From contig CAYPFR010000005.1 of the NCBI GenBank assembly GCA_964410285.1, forward strand, positions 156,382 through 220,381: a stretch of DNA of 64,000 nucleotides. Reading direction: 5' to 3'. The number at the start of each line of letters is the position of its first letter. Position 1 is the stretch's first letter. Shown here piece by piece: positions 36,866-45,959 of the stretch. The notes beneath the pieces were generated by a model, which made no database searches, had not been told where the DNA came from, and saw nothing but the letters and a program-made list of their open reading frames with translations. Source of the DNA: Fretibacter sp964410285 (GTDB taxonomy: Bacteria; Pseudomonadota; Alphaproteobacteria; Caulobacterales; Maricaulaceae). A program made the position numbers and the translations under genes.

Positions 36866-37744
36866 ATGAAAATTCGCGGTTCCATTACAGCGCTGGTGAC
36901 GCCATTTAAAGACGGCAGAATCGATGCGCGGGCCTATCAGGATTTCATCGAGTGGCAAATCGCCAGCGGGACCCACGGGCTTGTGCCTGTAGGCACCACG
37001 GGGGAGTCAGCTACGCTTTCCGAAGAAGAGCATAAACGCGTTATAACCCTCTGCGTGGAGGCGGCAGATGGGCGCGTGCCTGTGATCGCGGGGGCAGGGT
37101 CAAATGATACACGTGTCTCGGTAGAGCTTGCCCAGCACGCCAAGGCTCTCGGGGCAGATGCGGCACTTGTCGTCACGCCTTATTACAATAAACCTAACCA
37201 GACGGGCTTGTATCAACATTATAAAACAATCGCGGAAAGCGTTGATATACCAATCATTATCTATAACATTCCCGGACGCAGCGTTATCGACATAAACAAT
37301 GATACCATGGAACTTTTGGCCTCGCTGGAGACGGTCATAGGCTGTAAGGATGCGACAGGAGATATAACCCGTGTGAGCGCATTGATTGACCGCTGCGGCG
37401 AGGACTTTATCCAACTCTCTGGCGACGACGCAAGCACTTTGGGCTACAGGGCCCATGGGGGACATGGCGCGATTTCTGTGGGATCAAATATCGCTCCAAA
37501 GAAGTATGCCGCCATGCATAATGCCTGCGACAAGGATGATCTAAGAACCGCCCGTGCCCTACATCACGAGCTTGACCGGTTGCACAAAGACCTCTTCATG
37601 GACCCATCTCCGGCGCCGACCAAATATGCACTCAGCCTGATGAAGCGCATGGCGGCGGATGTACGTTTGCCGATCACGCCCTGTGCAGAAGCGACCCAAG
37701 CTGCCGTGAAAGCGGCGATGAGACGCGCAGGCGTTGTTTTTTAA
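36866..37744 (+). CDS. dapA: 4-hydroxy-tetrahydrodipicolinate synthase
   Basis: Condenses pyruvate with aspartate semialdehyde, the committed step to lysine and meso-diaminopimelate. TIM barrel: GSITALVTPFKDGRID at the start, GTTGESATLSEEEH near 44, Tyr of YYNKPNQTGLYQHY near 108 and the Schiff-base Lys in VIGCKDATGD near 162. Length 292 residues. GAGAG precedes the ATG by 7 bases. smpB follows after three bases. Confidence 0.97.
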   Translation: MKIRGSITALVTPFKDGRIDARAYQDFIEWQIASGTHGLVPVGTTGESATLSEEEHKRVITLCVEAADGRVPVIAGAGSNDTRVSVELAQHAKALGADAALVVTPYYNKPNQTGLYQHYKTIAESVDIPIIIYNIPGRSVIDINNDTMELLASLETVIGCKDATGDITRVSALIDRCGEDFIQLSGDDASTLGYRAHGGHGAISVGSNIAPKKYAAMHNACDKDDLRTARALHHELDRLHKDLFMDPSPAPTKYALSLMKRMAADVRLPITPCAEATQAAVKAAMRRAGVVF

Positions 37745-37747
37745 GTC

Positions 37748-38224
37748 ATGGCCAAAAAGAAAGCCGAACTTCGAGGCAAGCTAATCGCGGAGAACAAGCG
37801 CGGACGATTTGACTTTGAAATTGAAGACACTTTTGAGGCCGGGATTATGCTAGTTGGCACAGAGGTCAAAGCCTTACGAGAGGGAAGGGCTAATATCGCA
37901 GAAAGCTACGCGGCGATCGAAGGTCAGGAAGCGATGTTGATCAATGCGAACTTCCCCATCTATGCCCCCGCTAGCCAATTCAATCATCTGCCCACGCGGC
38001 CAAGAAAACTTTTGTTAAAACGCCGCGAAATCAATCGCTTGATAGGAGAAATTCAGCGAAAAGGCAGGACTCTTGTGCCATTAAAGCTGTATTTTAATGA
38101 CAAAGGCCTCGTGAAACTTTTGCTCGGGGTTGGCGTCGGAAAACGTAATGTCGACAAGCGCGAGACGCAAAAAAAACGCGACTGGCAGAAACAAAAAGCC
38201 CGCCTCATGCGTGAAAAGGGCTAG
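37748..38224 (+). CDS. smpB: SsrA-binding protein SmpB
   Basis: Partner of tmRNA in trans-translation of stalled ribosomes. An OB-type barrel with ENKRGRFDFEIEDTFEAGI, GTEVKALREGRANIAESY near 37, the C-terminal basic tail RETQKKRDWQKQKARLM needed to enter the empty mRNA channel. Its 158 residues are standard. No tmRNA gene was recognised nearby. Convergent with the uracil-DNA glycosylase gene two bases away. Confidence 0.97.
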   Translation: MAKKKAELRGKLIAENKRGRFDFEIEDTFEAGIMLVGTEVKALREGRANIAESYAAIEGQEAMLINANFPIYAPASQFNHLPTRPRKLLLKRREINRLIGEIQRKGRTLVPLKLYFNDKGLVKLLLGVGVGKRNVDKRETQKKRDWQKQKARLMREKG

Positions 38225-38226
38225 AC

Positions 38227-38871
38227 TTATTTTTGATTGTCCAAGAACACGCGAATATCTGCGAATACATCCATGAACATCGGCTCTGTCAACCGCTTGG
38301 TATTTGTATTGTAACGAGAGCAATGATAGCTAGAAAATAGCGTCAACCTATCGCTAAGTTTATAGCGCGTGCCGTGCCCAAATGGAAAGTCCTTAAGCCG
38401 GCGGCCCAATGCTCGAACCGTATTATCATGTGAAACTTTCCCAAGACAAAGTAGGGCACGAAGGCTGGGCAGGGAGGCGATCTGATCGGCAAGAAACGGG
38501 CGGCAATTTGTACATTCTGCCCCAACTGGCTTGTTTTGCGGCGGTAGGCAGCGCACCGCATTTGTAATCATCGCCCCCTCAAGCAGAAGTCCGTCATCAG
38601 CACGCGCGCCATATTGCCCCTTGGAGAATCCGTAACGCTCAATAGCGCTATACAGTAAATCCCCCGCCCAATCCCCAGTGAAGGGCCGGCCCGTCTGGTT
38701 CGCCCCGTGCATACCCGGCGCAAGCCCGACAATCAAAAGCTCGGGCCTAGGATCGCCGAAACTGGGGACAGGAGCATTATGATAATCCGGGTATCGCTCT
38801 CTTAGCTCAAGCAAGAATGCGCGAAGACGCGGGCAGCGATCACAATCGCGCGGAGGCTCGGTGAATGGCAT
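38227..38871 (-). CDS. family 5 uracil-DNA glycosylase (UDGb), Fe-S type
   Basis: Removes uracil and other deaminated bases from DNA. Motif A is GLAPGMHGANQTGRPFTGD, diagnostic for UDGb (it lacks the catalytic Asp/Asn of family 1). Cysteines in DCDRCP near the start and in RCLPP...ECTNC near 110-125 fit the [4Fe-4S] site. Motif B reads SYHCSRYNTNTKRLT, with Cys in place of the common Pro after His. ATG 38871 is chosen because it overlaps the upstream NYN gene stop as TAATG and has AGGA five bases before it; an upstream start at 38886 would add five residues. Confidence 0.9.
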   Translation of the reverse strand: MPFTEPPRDCDRCPRLRAFLLELRERYPDYHNAPVPSFGDPRPELLIVGLAPGMHGANQTGRPFTGDWAGDLLYSAIERYGFSKGQYGARADDGLLLEGAMITNAVRCLPPQNKPVGAECTNCRPFLADQIASLPSLRALLCLGKVSHDNTVRALGRRLKDFPFGHGTRYKLSDRLTLFSSYHCSRYNTNTKRLTEPMFMDVFADIRVFLDNQK

Positions 38872-39428
38872 TAATCCTCGGCCCAATCGCCGCCGCCCGC
38901 AGGACGCCCAATAAGCTTGTCAAGATCTTGTAGCTCAATGAAGCTATCGGCCTGACGGCGTAGTTCATCGGCGAGCATGGCCGGACGCACGGCCATTGAG
39001 GATATGACAGTGACGCGGCACCCCTTTTTTTGCAAAGCCTCGACGACATATTTAAAGTCACCGTCACCAGAAAATAGCAAATAGTGGTCGATATGCGAGG
39101 CGAGTTCTAGCATATCTACCGCCATTTCTATGTCCATATTACCTTTGGTTTTCAGTCGCCCATCACGGTCCTTATACCGCTTGGCAGGCTTTGAGATTAC
39201 GTGATAACCGTTGTAATCTAGCCAATCGACAAGTGTTTTGATTGGCGAGAACTCGTCATCATCCATGATAGCCGTGTAATAATAGGCGCGCTGCAAGCGC
39301 CCCTTGCCGCCAAAAAGCTCTAGCAGCTTCTTATAGTCCACCTCAAAATCAAGTGTTTTGATTGTGGAATAAAGGTTAGCCCCGTCAATGAATATCGCAA
39401 GGCGCTCTTGGGGATAAAACACCATCAA
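38871..39428 (-). CDS. NYN domain protein (LabA/DUF88 type)
   Basis: PIN-like nuclease fold of the NYN group. Conserved acidic positions appear in LAIFIDGANLYSTI near residue 13, KGNMDIEMAVDML near 94 and LLFSGDGDFKYVVEAL near 115, the last being the DxSDF-like metal site. Its 185 residues contain only this domain. NYN proteins are generally thought to act on RNA; the target here is unknown. Start overlaps the upstream flavoprotein stop by four bases and the stop overlaps the glycosylase start, so three genes form one minus-strand operon. Confidence 0.87.
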   Translation of the reverse strand: MMVFYPQERLAIFIDGANLYSTIKTLDFEVDYKKLLELFGGKGRLQRAYYYTAIMDDDEFSPIKTLVDWLDYNGYHVISKPAKRYKDRDGRLKTKGNMDIEMAVDMLELASHIDHYLLFSGDGDFKYVVEALQKKGCRVTVISSMAVRPAMLADELRRQADSFIELQDLDKLIGRPAGGGDWAED

Positions 39429-40960
39429 ACGGCCTTGTTTTCCCAGACTTCGGACAAGGGCCGCGCCCGGCCATTTGGCTGCACGATTAAGACATGATCA
39501 CGGGTCATATGTCGGGGATGGTCAACACCGCAGCTATGGGCGATCATTTCAACCTCTTTACGGATCGTTTTGACATATTGCATAACTCGGACAGCCTTAT
39601 TCGTGGGATCAAGCCCCCGCTGCAGACGCTGATTATGGGTTGTTATACCAGTTGGGCAGGTATTTTTATCGCATTTCAACGCTTGAATGCATCCCAATGC
39701 AAACATGAAACCACGGGCGGAATTTACGAAATCTGCGCCCGCGCAAAAGGCCCAAGCCACCTCAGCGGGCGTAACAAGCTTGCCCGCAGCGATAATGGTT
39801 ATTCGCTCCCGCAGGCCATAGGATAGAAGCATGTCATGTATTAGCGGAAGGCTTTCGCGTATCGTCAGCCCCATATTGTCCATTAAGGGCAGGGGGGCCG
39901 CGCCCGTGCCGCCGTCCCCGCCGTCAAGCGCGATAAAATCCGGCGCGCTTTCGGGGCCTCTCCTCTGAATCGCTCCCAACAGATCATGCACAGGCTGCAA
40001 TGTCCCAACGACAAATTTAATGCCAGTTGGTAATCCCGAAGCTTCGCGGGTATTGTGAATGAGATCAAGCAGGGCCTCCACATCACCCGCATCCACATGA
40101 CGGTTTGGCGAAATGGCATCTTGACCCTTTTTAATTCCGCGAATTTCTGCGATCTCGTCTGTGACTTTCGCGCCGGGAAGTATGCCCCCCTTTCCTGGCT
40201 TTGCGCCTTGACTAAGTTTTAGCTCAATCATTCGGATTTGCGGGTTGTCGTGACAAAGCTTGCGTAGCTTGTCTTCATTGAGCGTGGCGTCATCATTTCG
40301 CGCCCCAAATTTGGCTGTTCCCAGTTGGTAAATAAGATCGCATTCTCCTTCCAGATGATAGGGGGAGACACCGCCCTCGCCGGTATTGAGCCAGCAGCCG
40401 CCCATTTGCGCCCCGTGAGAAAGTGCCTGAACGGCAGGTTTGGAAAGCGAGCCGTAACTCATGGCGGAAATATTGAAAAAACTGTTGGGCTCATAGGGCC
40501 GCCGGGCCGCAGCGCCAATTACATGGGCCGGCACTGGTGTGTGCTCCCCCTCAAGTTTAGGGAACATTCCATTTGCAAAAATTGAAGTACCCGCAATCAG
40601 CACTTTGGTTGAACCAAAAGGCACCGTTTCATGACCATCCTCCGCAATATCATTGATATATTCGCGCTCGGCCCGATTGAAGGGCATTTCTTCCCGGTCC
40701 ATAGCGAAAAAATACTGGCGAAAAAATTCGCCGAGTTTGGAAAATAAACCCCGAAAACGCCCTATGACCGGATAATTGCGGCGCACAGCATCTTTGGTCT
40801 GATTGATATCAATGAAAAACAAAATGATCATGGCCGCCACGATGAGCCCAACTACAAAAAGGAACAGTGACCCCAAAAGCGAAAGACCACTCATCGCGCC
40901 GCCCGCGACCATTTCCATTGTGTCATTGAGTGAACTCTCTTGCGCTAATAGCTGCAGCAT
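39425..40960 (-). CDS. membrane-anchored FMN-binding glutamate synthase-like protein
   Basis: Stand-alone homologue of the FMN/Fe-S synthase domain of GltB, lacking the glutaminase and C-terminal helix domains. An N-terminal membrane helix (about residues 27-50) is followed by the barrel: SAMSYGSLSKPAVQAL near 172, SQGAKPGKGGILPG near 258, DFIALDGGDGGTGAAPLP near 345 and the [3Fe-4S] cysteine region ALGCIQALKCDKNTCPTG near 430. Length 511 residues. Its physiological reaction is not established for this group; ammonia- or ferredoxin-linked glutamate formation is only one option. First gene of the operon with the NYN and glycosylase genes. Confidence 0.88.
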   Translation of the reverse strand: MLQLLAQESSLNDTMEMVAGGAMSGLSLLGSLFLFVVGLIVAAMIILFFIDINQTKDAVRRNYPVIGRFRGLFSKLGEFFRQYFFAMDREEMPFNRAEREYINDIAEDGHETVPFGSTKVLIAGTSIFANGMFPKLEGEHTPVPAHVIGAAARRPYEPNSFFNISAMSYGSLSKPAVQALSHGAQMGGCWLNTGEGGVSPYHLEGECDLIYQLGTAKFGARNDDATLNEDKLRKLCHDNPQIRMIELKLSQGAKPGKGGILPGAKVTDEIAEIRGIKKGQDAISPNRHVDAGDVEALLDLIHNTREASGLPTGIKFVVGTLQPVHDLLGAIQRRGPESAPDFIALDGGDGGTGAAPLPLMDNMGLTIRESLPLIHDMLLSYGLRERITIIAAGKLVTPAEVAWAFCAGADFVNSARGFMFALGCIQALKCDKNTCPTGITTHNQRLQRGLDPTNKAVRVMQYVKTIRKEVEMIAHSCGVDHPRHMTRDHVLIVQPNGRARPLSEVWENKAV

Positions 40961-41098
40961 AAAACCTCCGATATTTATGGCCTTACTATGGACTTACCCA
41001 ATGCCCCTAGCAAGTTACATCACAGCGCCTTGCCAGAATCAGCCAAGTACCGCTAAGCTATATGGGCTCGCAGCGCTATGCGGCAATGAGGAAATAGA

Positions 41099-41644
41099 AT
41101 GAAATGGTTTTTTCGAGTTATCGGAATTGTTTTCCTGCTTTTTGTCGGGATGATGACCGCTGGCTTTTTGAGTTCAAAAACCTTGAGCGTCGAGCGCAGC
41201 TTGGAAATTCAGGCCTTCGGCGATGAAATCTACGAATATCTTGAAGATTTAGAGGCGGCGCAGCAGTGGTCACCTTGGGCAGCCGAGGCGCCGGATGCTG
41301 ATTTTATTTTTGGCGGTGCGGATTACGGTGTGGGCGCGAATGTTGTCTGGCGAACCCCAGGCGTCACGGCTAATGATGCCGCTGTGATCAATAGTCAGGA
41401 GATTATTGCGGCCCAGCCGCCCGAATTTGTGCAAACGGTATTGCTGCTGAACGGCGAACGTGCGTCGGCAACATATGCTGTAACGCCGACAGAAACAGGA
41501 TCGCTGGTTTACATCCAATTTGAGCGCGATTTGGGCGGTTTTCCCTACCTTCAACGACTGCGAAAGGGCGGGGCCGCCAAAGCTATGGGTACAGATTTCG
41601 AGCTTGCTCTGACCCGCCTAAAAACAATCGCCGAGAGCCATTAG
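41099..41644 (+). CDS. SRPBCC (START-like) family protein with N-terminal anchor
   Basis: A hydrophobic helix (about residues 5-25) is followed by a START/polyketide-cyclase-like domain: VERSLEIQAFGDEIYEYLEDLEA, then QQWSPWAAEAPDAD and a beta-rich remainder ending in the closing helix (GTDFELALTRLKTIAE). Members bind hydrophobic ligands or act as unassigned lipid-handling proteins. No catalytic residue can be pointed to. It stands alone, convergent with hemF, with 138 bases between it and the divergent flavoprotein gene. Confidence 0.72.
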   Translation: MKWFFRVIGIVFLLFVGMMTAGFLSSKTLSVERSLEIQAFGDEIYEYLEDLEAAQQWSPWAAEAPDADFIFGGADYGVGANVVWRTPGVTANDAAVINSQEIIAAQPPEFVQTVLLLNGERASATYAVTPTETGSLVYIQFERDLGGFPYLQRLRKGGAAKAMGTDFELALTRLKTIAESH

Positions 41645-41677
41645 CGAGAACAATTAATCAGAGTGGCTGCCTAAGGC

Positions 41678-42550
41678 CTAGGGCCATTTTACAACGGGCG
41701 GCATACTGGAGAGGATAGTTTTGACATTCCCGCCCGTCTTGAGGCCAAATGTGGTGCCGCGGTCATAGAGCAAGTTAAATTCGACATATCGCCCGCGCTG
41801 AATGAGCTGGGCTTCGCGGTCCTCCGGGGTCCAAGGCTCAAGCATACGCTCTCTTGCGATTTTTGAATAGGCATCTTTAAAGCTACGCCCAACATCTTGG
41901 GTAAATGAAAAATCGGCCTCCCAATTGCCGCTGTTATGTCGGTCATAGAAAATACCGCCAGTACCGCGCGGCTCGTCGCGGTGCTGAAGATGGAAATACT
42001 CATCACACCATGCCTTATAACGCGGGTAATCGGCAACGGGATGACGGTTGCAGGCGGCTTTCATCGCGCTATGGAAGGCTTGAGAGTCCGTGGACTCGAC
42101 GCGGCGATCCTCGGCCTGCGTGGGGGTCAAATCCGCGCCGCCGCCAAACCAGTCCTGCGTGGTCACGATATACCGTGTATTCATGTGCACGCAGGGGATA
42201 TGGGGATTACGCATATGCGCAATCAAGCTTATGCCTGCCGCCCAGAATCGCGGATCTTTATCTGCGCCGGGTTGGCGCGCTTGCATCTCTTTCGTAAATT
42301 CACCTTGTACCACCGAAATATGCACACCGCATTTTTCAAAAACGCGCCCCCGCAGCATACCGCCTGTACCGCCGCCGCCATTTTCGGCCTGTCTACGCCA
42401 ATCCTCAAATACAAAGCGCCCCGGCTCACCTAGGTAAAGCCCGTCCGGAGCCTCCCGCTCGATGGACTCAAACTCCGCGCAGATTTCATCCCGCAGTGTT
42501 TTGAACCAAGCGGCTGCTTTTTGCTTTTTCTCGAAATATATATCACGCAT
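41678..42550 (-). CDS. hemF: oxygen-dependent coproporphyrinogen III oxidase
   Basis: Oxidative decarboxylation of coproporphyrinogen III to protoporphyrinogen IX with O2, which implies an aerobic lifestyle for heme synthesis. Family blocks: GGGGTGGMLRGRVFEKCGV near residue 60, HMRNPHIPCVHMNTRYI near 112, WFGGGADLTP near 135 and RGRYVEFNLLYDRGTTFGL near 250. Length 290 residues. Stand-alone, with the stop about 30 bases from the convergent SRPBCC gene. Confidence 0.96.
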   Translation of the reverse strand: MRDIYFEKKQKAAAWFKTLRDEICAEFESIEREAPDGLYLGEPGRFVFEDWRRQAENGGGGTGGMLRGRVFEKCGVHISVVQGEFTKEMQARQPGADKDPRFWAAGISLIAHMRNPHIPCVHMNTRYIVTTQDWFGGGADLTPTQAEDRRVESTDSQAFHSAMKAACNRHPVADYPRYKAWCDEYFHLQHRDEPRGTGGIFYDRHNSGNWEADFSFTQDVGRSFKDAYSKIARERMLEPWTPEDREAQLIQRGRYVEFNLLYDRGTTFGLKTGGNVKTILSSMPPVVKWP

Positions 42551-42595
42551 CGCGACGTTCTTTCTGAGTTTCCTTATCCCTTTTTTGATAACTTA

Positions 42596-43045
42596 TTAGG
42601 GCAGGTTATCTGTTTGCCGCAGCGCCTCGAAAAGCGCAATCCCGACGCTCACTGACAGATTGAAAGACCGCGCGTCAGGCTTAATAGGGATGAGGACGTG
42701 GGCATCGGCCTTCGAATGGACCTCATCAGGCACGCCGGCGCTTTCGCGGCCAAATATCAGGCGGTCACTTGGCCGAAATTTAAAGTCAGTGAGAGGACAG
42801 GCAGCTTTGGTTGTGAATAAAACGAGGCGTCCTGATTCGGGCTGAGCGTTAAAATCATCCCAGCTTTTATGTCGTTTCAGGGTCTGCGGCGCGCCGTAAT
42901 CCATTGCTGTGCGCCGGAGAGCTTTTGTTGTAAGGGGAAATCCACAGGGTTCGATCACGGATAAATCTACGCCAAAACATGCACAAGAGCGCATGATAGC
43001 GCCCAAATTACCCGCTATATCTGGCTGAAAAAGGATAACGTCCAT
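42596..43045 (-). CDS. trmL: tRNA (cytidine(34)-2'-O)-methyltransferase
   Basis: SPOUT-fold enzyme that methylates the wobble base of leucine tRNAs. It begins DVILFQPDIAGNLGAIMRSCACFG, has the SAM-binding knot in RLIFGRESAGVPDEVHSKAD near residue 93 and ends SFNLSVSVGIALFEALRQ. Length 149 residues is typical of a minimal TrmL. Divergent from petA; the gap of 155 bases has a small GCGGC-GTTGT-GCCGC repeat (43106-43120) and no recognised gene. Confidence 0.93.
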   Translation of the reverse strand: MDVILFQPDIAGNLGAIMRSCACFGVDLSVIEPCGFPLTTKALRRTAMDYGAPQTLKRHKSWDDFNAQPESGRLVLFTTKAACPLTDFKFRPSDRLIFGRESAGVPDEVHSKADAHVLIPIKPDARSFNLSVSVGIALFEALRQTDNLP

Positions 43046-43200
43046 AGTCCGCGCTTTTGCTGCGTCGACTTGCCCCTGTCAATAACAAGGCCGTAGGGCA
43101 ATATTGCGGCGTTGTGCCGCGACTTTGTACTGGCATTCTGTTAGCAAATTGGGTTAAACACCGCCTCGAAAAGACCAACTTATATTTGGAAGGGGCAGTC

Positions 43201-43758
43201 ATGTCCGACAGCTCGGAAAACTCAATTTCCCATTTGGAAGATGAAGGCAAGCGTGATTTCATTTATCTCGCGACAGGTGCGGTCGCAGGTTTGGGCGCAG
43301 TCTCTCTAGCGTGGCCATTTGTTATGCAGATGGATAAGGCGGCCGATACACTTGCCGCAGGCTCAATTGAAATCAACCTCGATAGTCTTGAGGAGGGTCA
43401 GCAGCTGAAGACCCTCTGGCGCGGAAAGCCCGTTTTCGTACGTCACCGCACAGCCGCAGAAATTTCGGAGGCCGTGAATACAGATATTTCGGATTGTCCT
43501 GACCCTCAGCTTGATAGCGAACGTTTGGTGGCAGGCCCCGATGGAAAAGTTAATCCCAAGTTCCTTGTTATGGTTGGCGTTTGTACGCACTTTGGTTGCG
43601 TCCCCGTTGGGGAGGCCGGCGACTTTGACGGTTGGTACTGTCCCTGCCACGGCTCGCATTATGATACATCCGGCCGTATTCGCAAAGGCCCTGCGCCCAA
43701 GAATATGGAAATCCCCCCATATGAATATCTTTCAGCTTCAGTGATTAAGGTAGGTTAG
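43201..43758 (+). CDS. petA: ubiquinol-cytochrome c reductase Rieske iron-sulfur subunit
   Basis: [2Fe-2S] subunit of complex III that accepts electrons from ubiquinol. An N-terminal Tat-like/membrane segment (about 18-40, FIYLATGAVAGLGAVSLAW) precedes the Rieske domain with ligands in VGVCTHFGCVP near 122 and YCPCHGSHYD near 143. ATG 43201 has GGAAGGGG just upstream and gives 185 residues, the family norm; earlier in-frame starts would add an unconserved 48-residue extension. First gene of petABC; petB starts two bases after it. Confidence 0.95.
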   Translation: MSDSSENSISHLEDEGKRDFIYLATGAVAGLGAVSLAWPFVMQMDKAADTLAAGSIEINLDSLEEGQQLKTLWRGKPVFVRHRTAAEISEAVNTDISDCPDPQLDSERLVAGPDGKVNPKFLVMVGVCTHFGCVPVGEAGDFDGWYCPCHGSHYDTSGRIRKGPAPKNMEIPPYEYLSASVIKVG

Positions 43759-43760
43759 AC

Positions 43761-45059
43761 ATGAGTGGACATCCTTCAACATATGAGCCGAAATACGCTG
43801 CGACGAAGTGGATGGATCAGCGCCTGCCGATTATCCGCATGGGCGCGGACTTTATGAGCTTTCCCAGTCCCCGTAATTTGAATTACTGGTGGACTTTTGG
43901 CGGAATTTTGGCGCTTTGCCTCGTGAGTCAGATCATCACGGGCATCATCCTTGCTATGCATTACGTACCGCACATTGATCATGCCTTTGACTCCGTACAG
44001 CGTATCAAACGCGACGTGCCTTTTGGATGGCTTTTGCAGCCTATGCATGCTGTCGGGGCGTCTATGTTCTTTTTTGCCGTTTATGTGCACATGTTTAGAG
44101 GTCTATATTACGGGTCGTACAAGGCCCCACGTGAGCTTTTATGGATTATTGGTTGCCTTATCTATCTTGTGATGATGGCGACAGGGTTCCTTGGCTATAC
44201 ATTGCCATGGGGTCAAATGTCCTTCTGGGGCGCAACTGTTATTACAGGTTTCTTCGGCGCGGTGCCCGTTGTCGGGGAAAGTCTACAGGAATGGCTGCTG
44301 GGCGGCTATTCAGTCGACAATGCCACGCTAAACCGTTTCTTCGCGCTGCATTTCCTTCTGCCCTTTGTTATTGCGGCCCTTGTCGGTTTGCACGTTTGGG
44401 CGCTGCATCATGCGGGGCAAAATAATCCCGTCGGTATAACGCCTAAAACCAAGCAGGATACTCTGGCTTTCCATCCGTTTTACACGGTTAAAGACGGCTT
44501 TGCGGTCTGTATGTTCCTGCTGATTTTTGCATTCTTTATCTTCTACCAGCCCGATGCGTTGGGTCATGCGGACAACTATGTGCGGGCTGACGCACTCAAA
44601 ACGCCGGCTCATATCGTACCTGAATGGTACTTCCTACCGTTCTATGCAATCTTGCGGGCGGTGCCGGATAAGCTGATGGGCATCTTGCTGATGCTCGGTG
44701 CGATTGCTGTGCTCTTCGTGCTGCCATGGCTTGATACGTCCAAAGTCCGCTCCATGCGGTTCCGTCCGGTGGCTCGTATGTTCTTCCTTGTTTTCTTGTT
44801 TTTCTGCTTCATCCTTGGATGGTGCGGCGCGGAGACTCCAGATGATATGGTACCATTTATGACCTTTGGAACGAATGCTGCGGGAGAGCCCATGGGTATG
44901 AACTTCACGTGGCTATCGCGTATTGCGACCTTCTATTACTTTGCCTTCTTCCTGATTATTTTGCCCGTGCTTGGCCTTGTCGAGCGCCCGAAAGAGCGTC
45001 CGGATTCCATTACAAAATCTGTTCTTGGCCACGACCAAGCCGCAGCCCCCGCAGAATAG
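43761..45059 (+). CDS. petB: cytochrome b subunit of complex III
   Basis: Holds the two b hemes and both quinone sites. Full-length, eight-helix form (432 residues, not split as in cyanobacteria). Heme ligand histidines are expected in MHYVPHIDHAF and MHAVGASMFFFAVYVHMFRG (helix B) and in FFALHFLLPFVIAALVGLHVWALHH (helix D). The Qo motif PEWY is in IVPEWYFLPFY near residue 288. Part of petABC. Confidence 0.97.
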   Translation: MSGHPSTYEPKYAATKWMDQRLPIIRMGADFMSFPSPRNLNYWWTFGGILALCLVSQIITGIILAMHYVPHIDHAFDSVQRIKRDVPFGWLLQPMHAVGASMFFFAVYVHMFRGLYYGSYKAPRELLWIIGCLIYLVMMATGFLGYTLPWGQMSFWGATVITGFFGAVPVVGESLQEWLLGGYSVDNATLNRFFALHFLLPFVIAALVGLHVWALHHAGQNNPVGITPKTKQDTLAFHPFYTVKDGFAVCMFLLIFAFFIFYQPDALGHADNYVRADALKTPAHIVPEWYFLPFYAILRAVPDKLMGILLMLGAIAVLFVLPWLDTSKVRSMRFRPVARMFFLVFLFFCFILGWCGAETPDDMVPFMTFGTNAAGEPMGMNFTWLSRIATFYYFAFFLIILPVLGLVERPKERPDSITKSVLGHDQAAAPAE

Positions 45060-45069
45060 GAGCTATTTC

Positions 45070-45939
45070 ATGCGCTCTAAGACACTTAAGACTATTCTGG
45101 TAGCCGCAACGGCTATCGCGGGCATGGCGATTGGGGGCACGACAATCGCTTTCGCGGCAGGCGGCGGCAATAGTGATTACGAGATGGTGCACAAACATTG
45201 GCACTTCAAAGGTATGCGCGGCAGCTATGACCGCGCGGCGGCTCAGCGCGGCTATCAGGTCTACCGCGAGGTCTGCTCGTCTTGCCACGCACTAGAGCAG
45301 CTTTCCTTTCGTCACTTAGGGGATAAGGGCGCGCCATATTTTGACAAGGCTTATCCAAATCCCAATGACAATCCCTATGTCAAAACTTTTGCGGCCGATT
45401 GGACAATCAAAGACATTGACGAGGAAACAGGCGACGTCATCGAACGTCCCGGTATTCCAGCGGATAAATTCCCAATGATTTATGACAATCCAGCCGCTGC
45501 TCGTGCGTCTAATGGCGGTTCTTTGCCGCCGGACCTGTCAGTGATGGTTTCTGCGCGCACAGGCGGGGCAGATTACCTTTACAACCTGCTTATCGCATAT
45601 GACGCGAAGAAACCTGATGATGTGGAAATTACGCCGGGTCTGTATTACAACCCTGTCATGGACGGCGGCAAAATCGCAATGGCCCCGCCTTTGTCGGATG
45701 GGCAAGTCGATTATGCGCCAATCACTGTGACAGAGAACGGCGAAACCAAAGTCATTCCGGCCCCCGAGGCCACTGTCGAGCAAATGGCTGCGGACGTCAC
45801 AGAGTTTCTCGCCTGGTCTGCCGATCCAAAAATGGAACAACGCAAATCTATCGGGTTTGCGACTATGCTGTATTTGCTGATCTTGTCGGTTCTTATGTGG
45901 TTCTCTTACAAGCGTGTCTGGCGCAACGTATCGCACTAA
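45070..45939 (+). CDS. petC: cytochrome c1
   Basis: Heme c subunit of complex III, passing electrons to cytochrome c. A signal peptide ending IAFAAG near residue 27 is followed by the heme site VCSSCHALEQLSFRHL near 74 and a C-terminal membrane helix (about 262-280, MLYLLILSVLMWFSY) that anchors it. The axial Met is probably in GGKIAMAPPL near 200. ATG 45070 is chosen because it gives a normal signal peptide and has AGGAGC upstream; a longer frame into petB is not conserved-looking. 289 residues. Operon end. Confidence 0.95.
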   Translation: MRSKTLKTILVAATAIAGMAIGGTTIAFAAGGGNSDYEMVHKHWHFKGMRGSYDRAAAQRGYQVYREVCSSCHALEQLSFRHLGDKGAPYFDKAYPNPNDNPYVKTFAADWTIKDIDEETGDVIERPGIPADKFPMIYDNPAAARASNGGSLPPDLSVMVSARTGGADYLYNLLIAYDAKKPDDVEITPGLYYNPVMDGGKIAMAPPLSDGQVDYAPITVTENGETKVIPAPEATVEQMAADVTEFLAWSADPKMEQRKSIGFATMLYLLILSVLMWFSYKRVWRNVSH

Positions 45940-45959
45940 TGGCTCTCAACAATTTGAAG

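Noticed and set aside
41905..42437. Three plus-strand frames of 115-165 codons antisense to hemF
   Set aside because: hemF is complete and conserved over this stretch; the antisense frames are biased shadows of it.
43106..43120. GCGGC-GTTGT-GCCGC hairpin upstream of petA
   Set aside because: Five-pair stem with no T run, far from any gene end; kept only as a note in the trmL entry.
43057..43200. 48-residue N-terminal extension of the Rieske protein
   Set aside because: ATG 43201 has a strong ribosome site and gives the normal length; the extension reads as unconserved upstream DNA.
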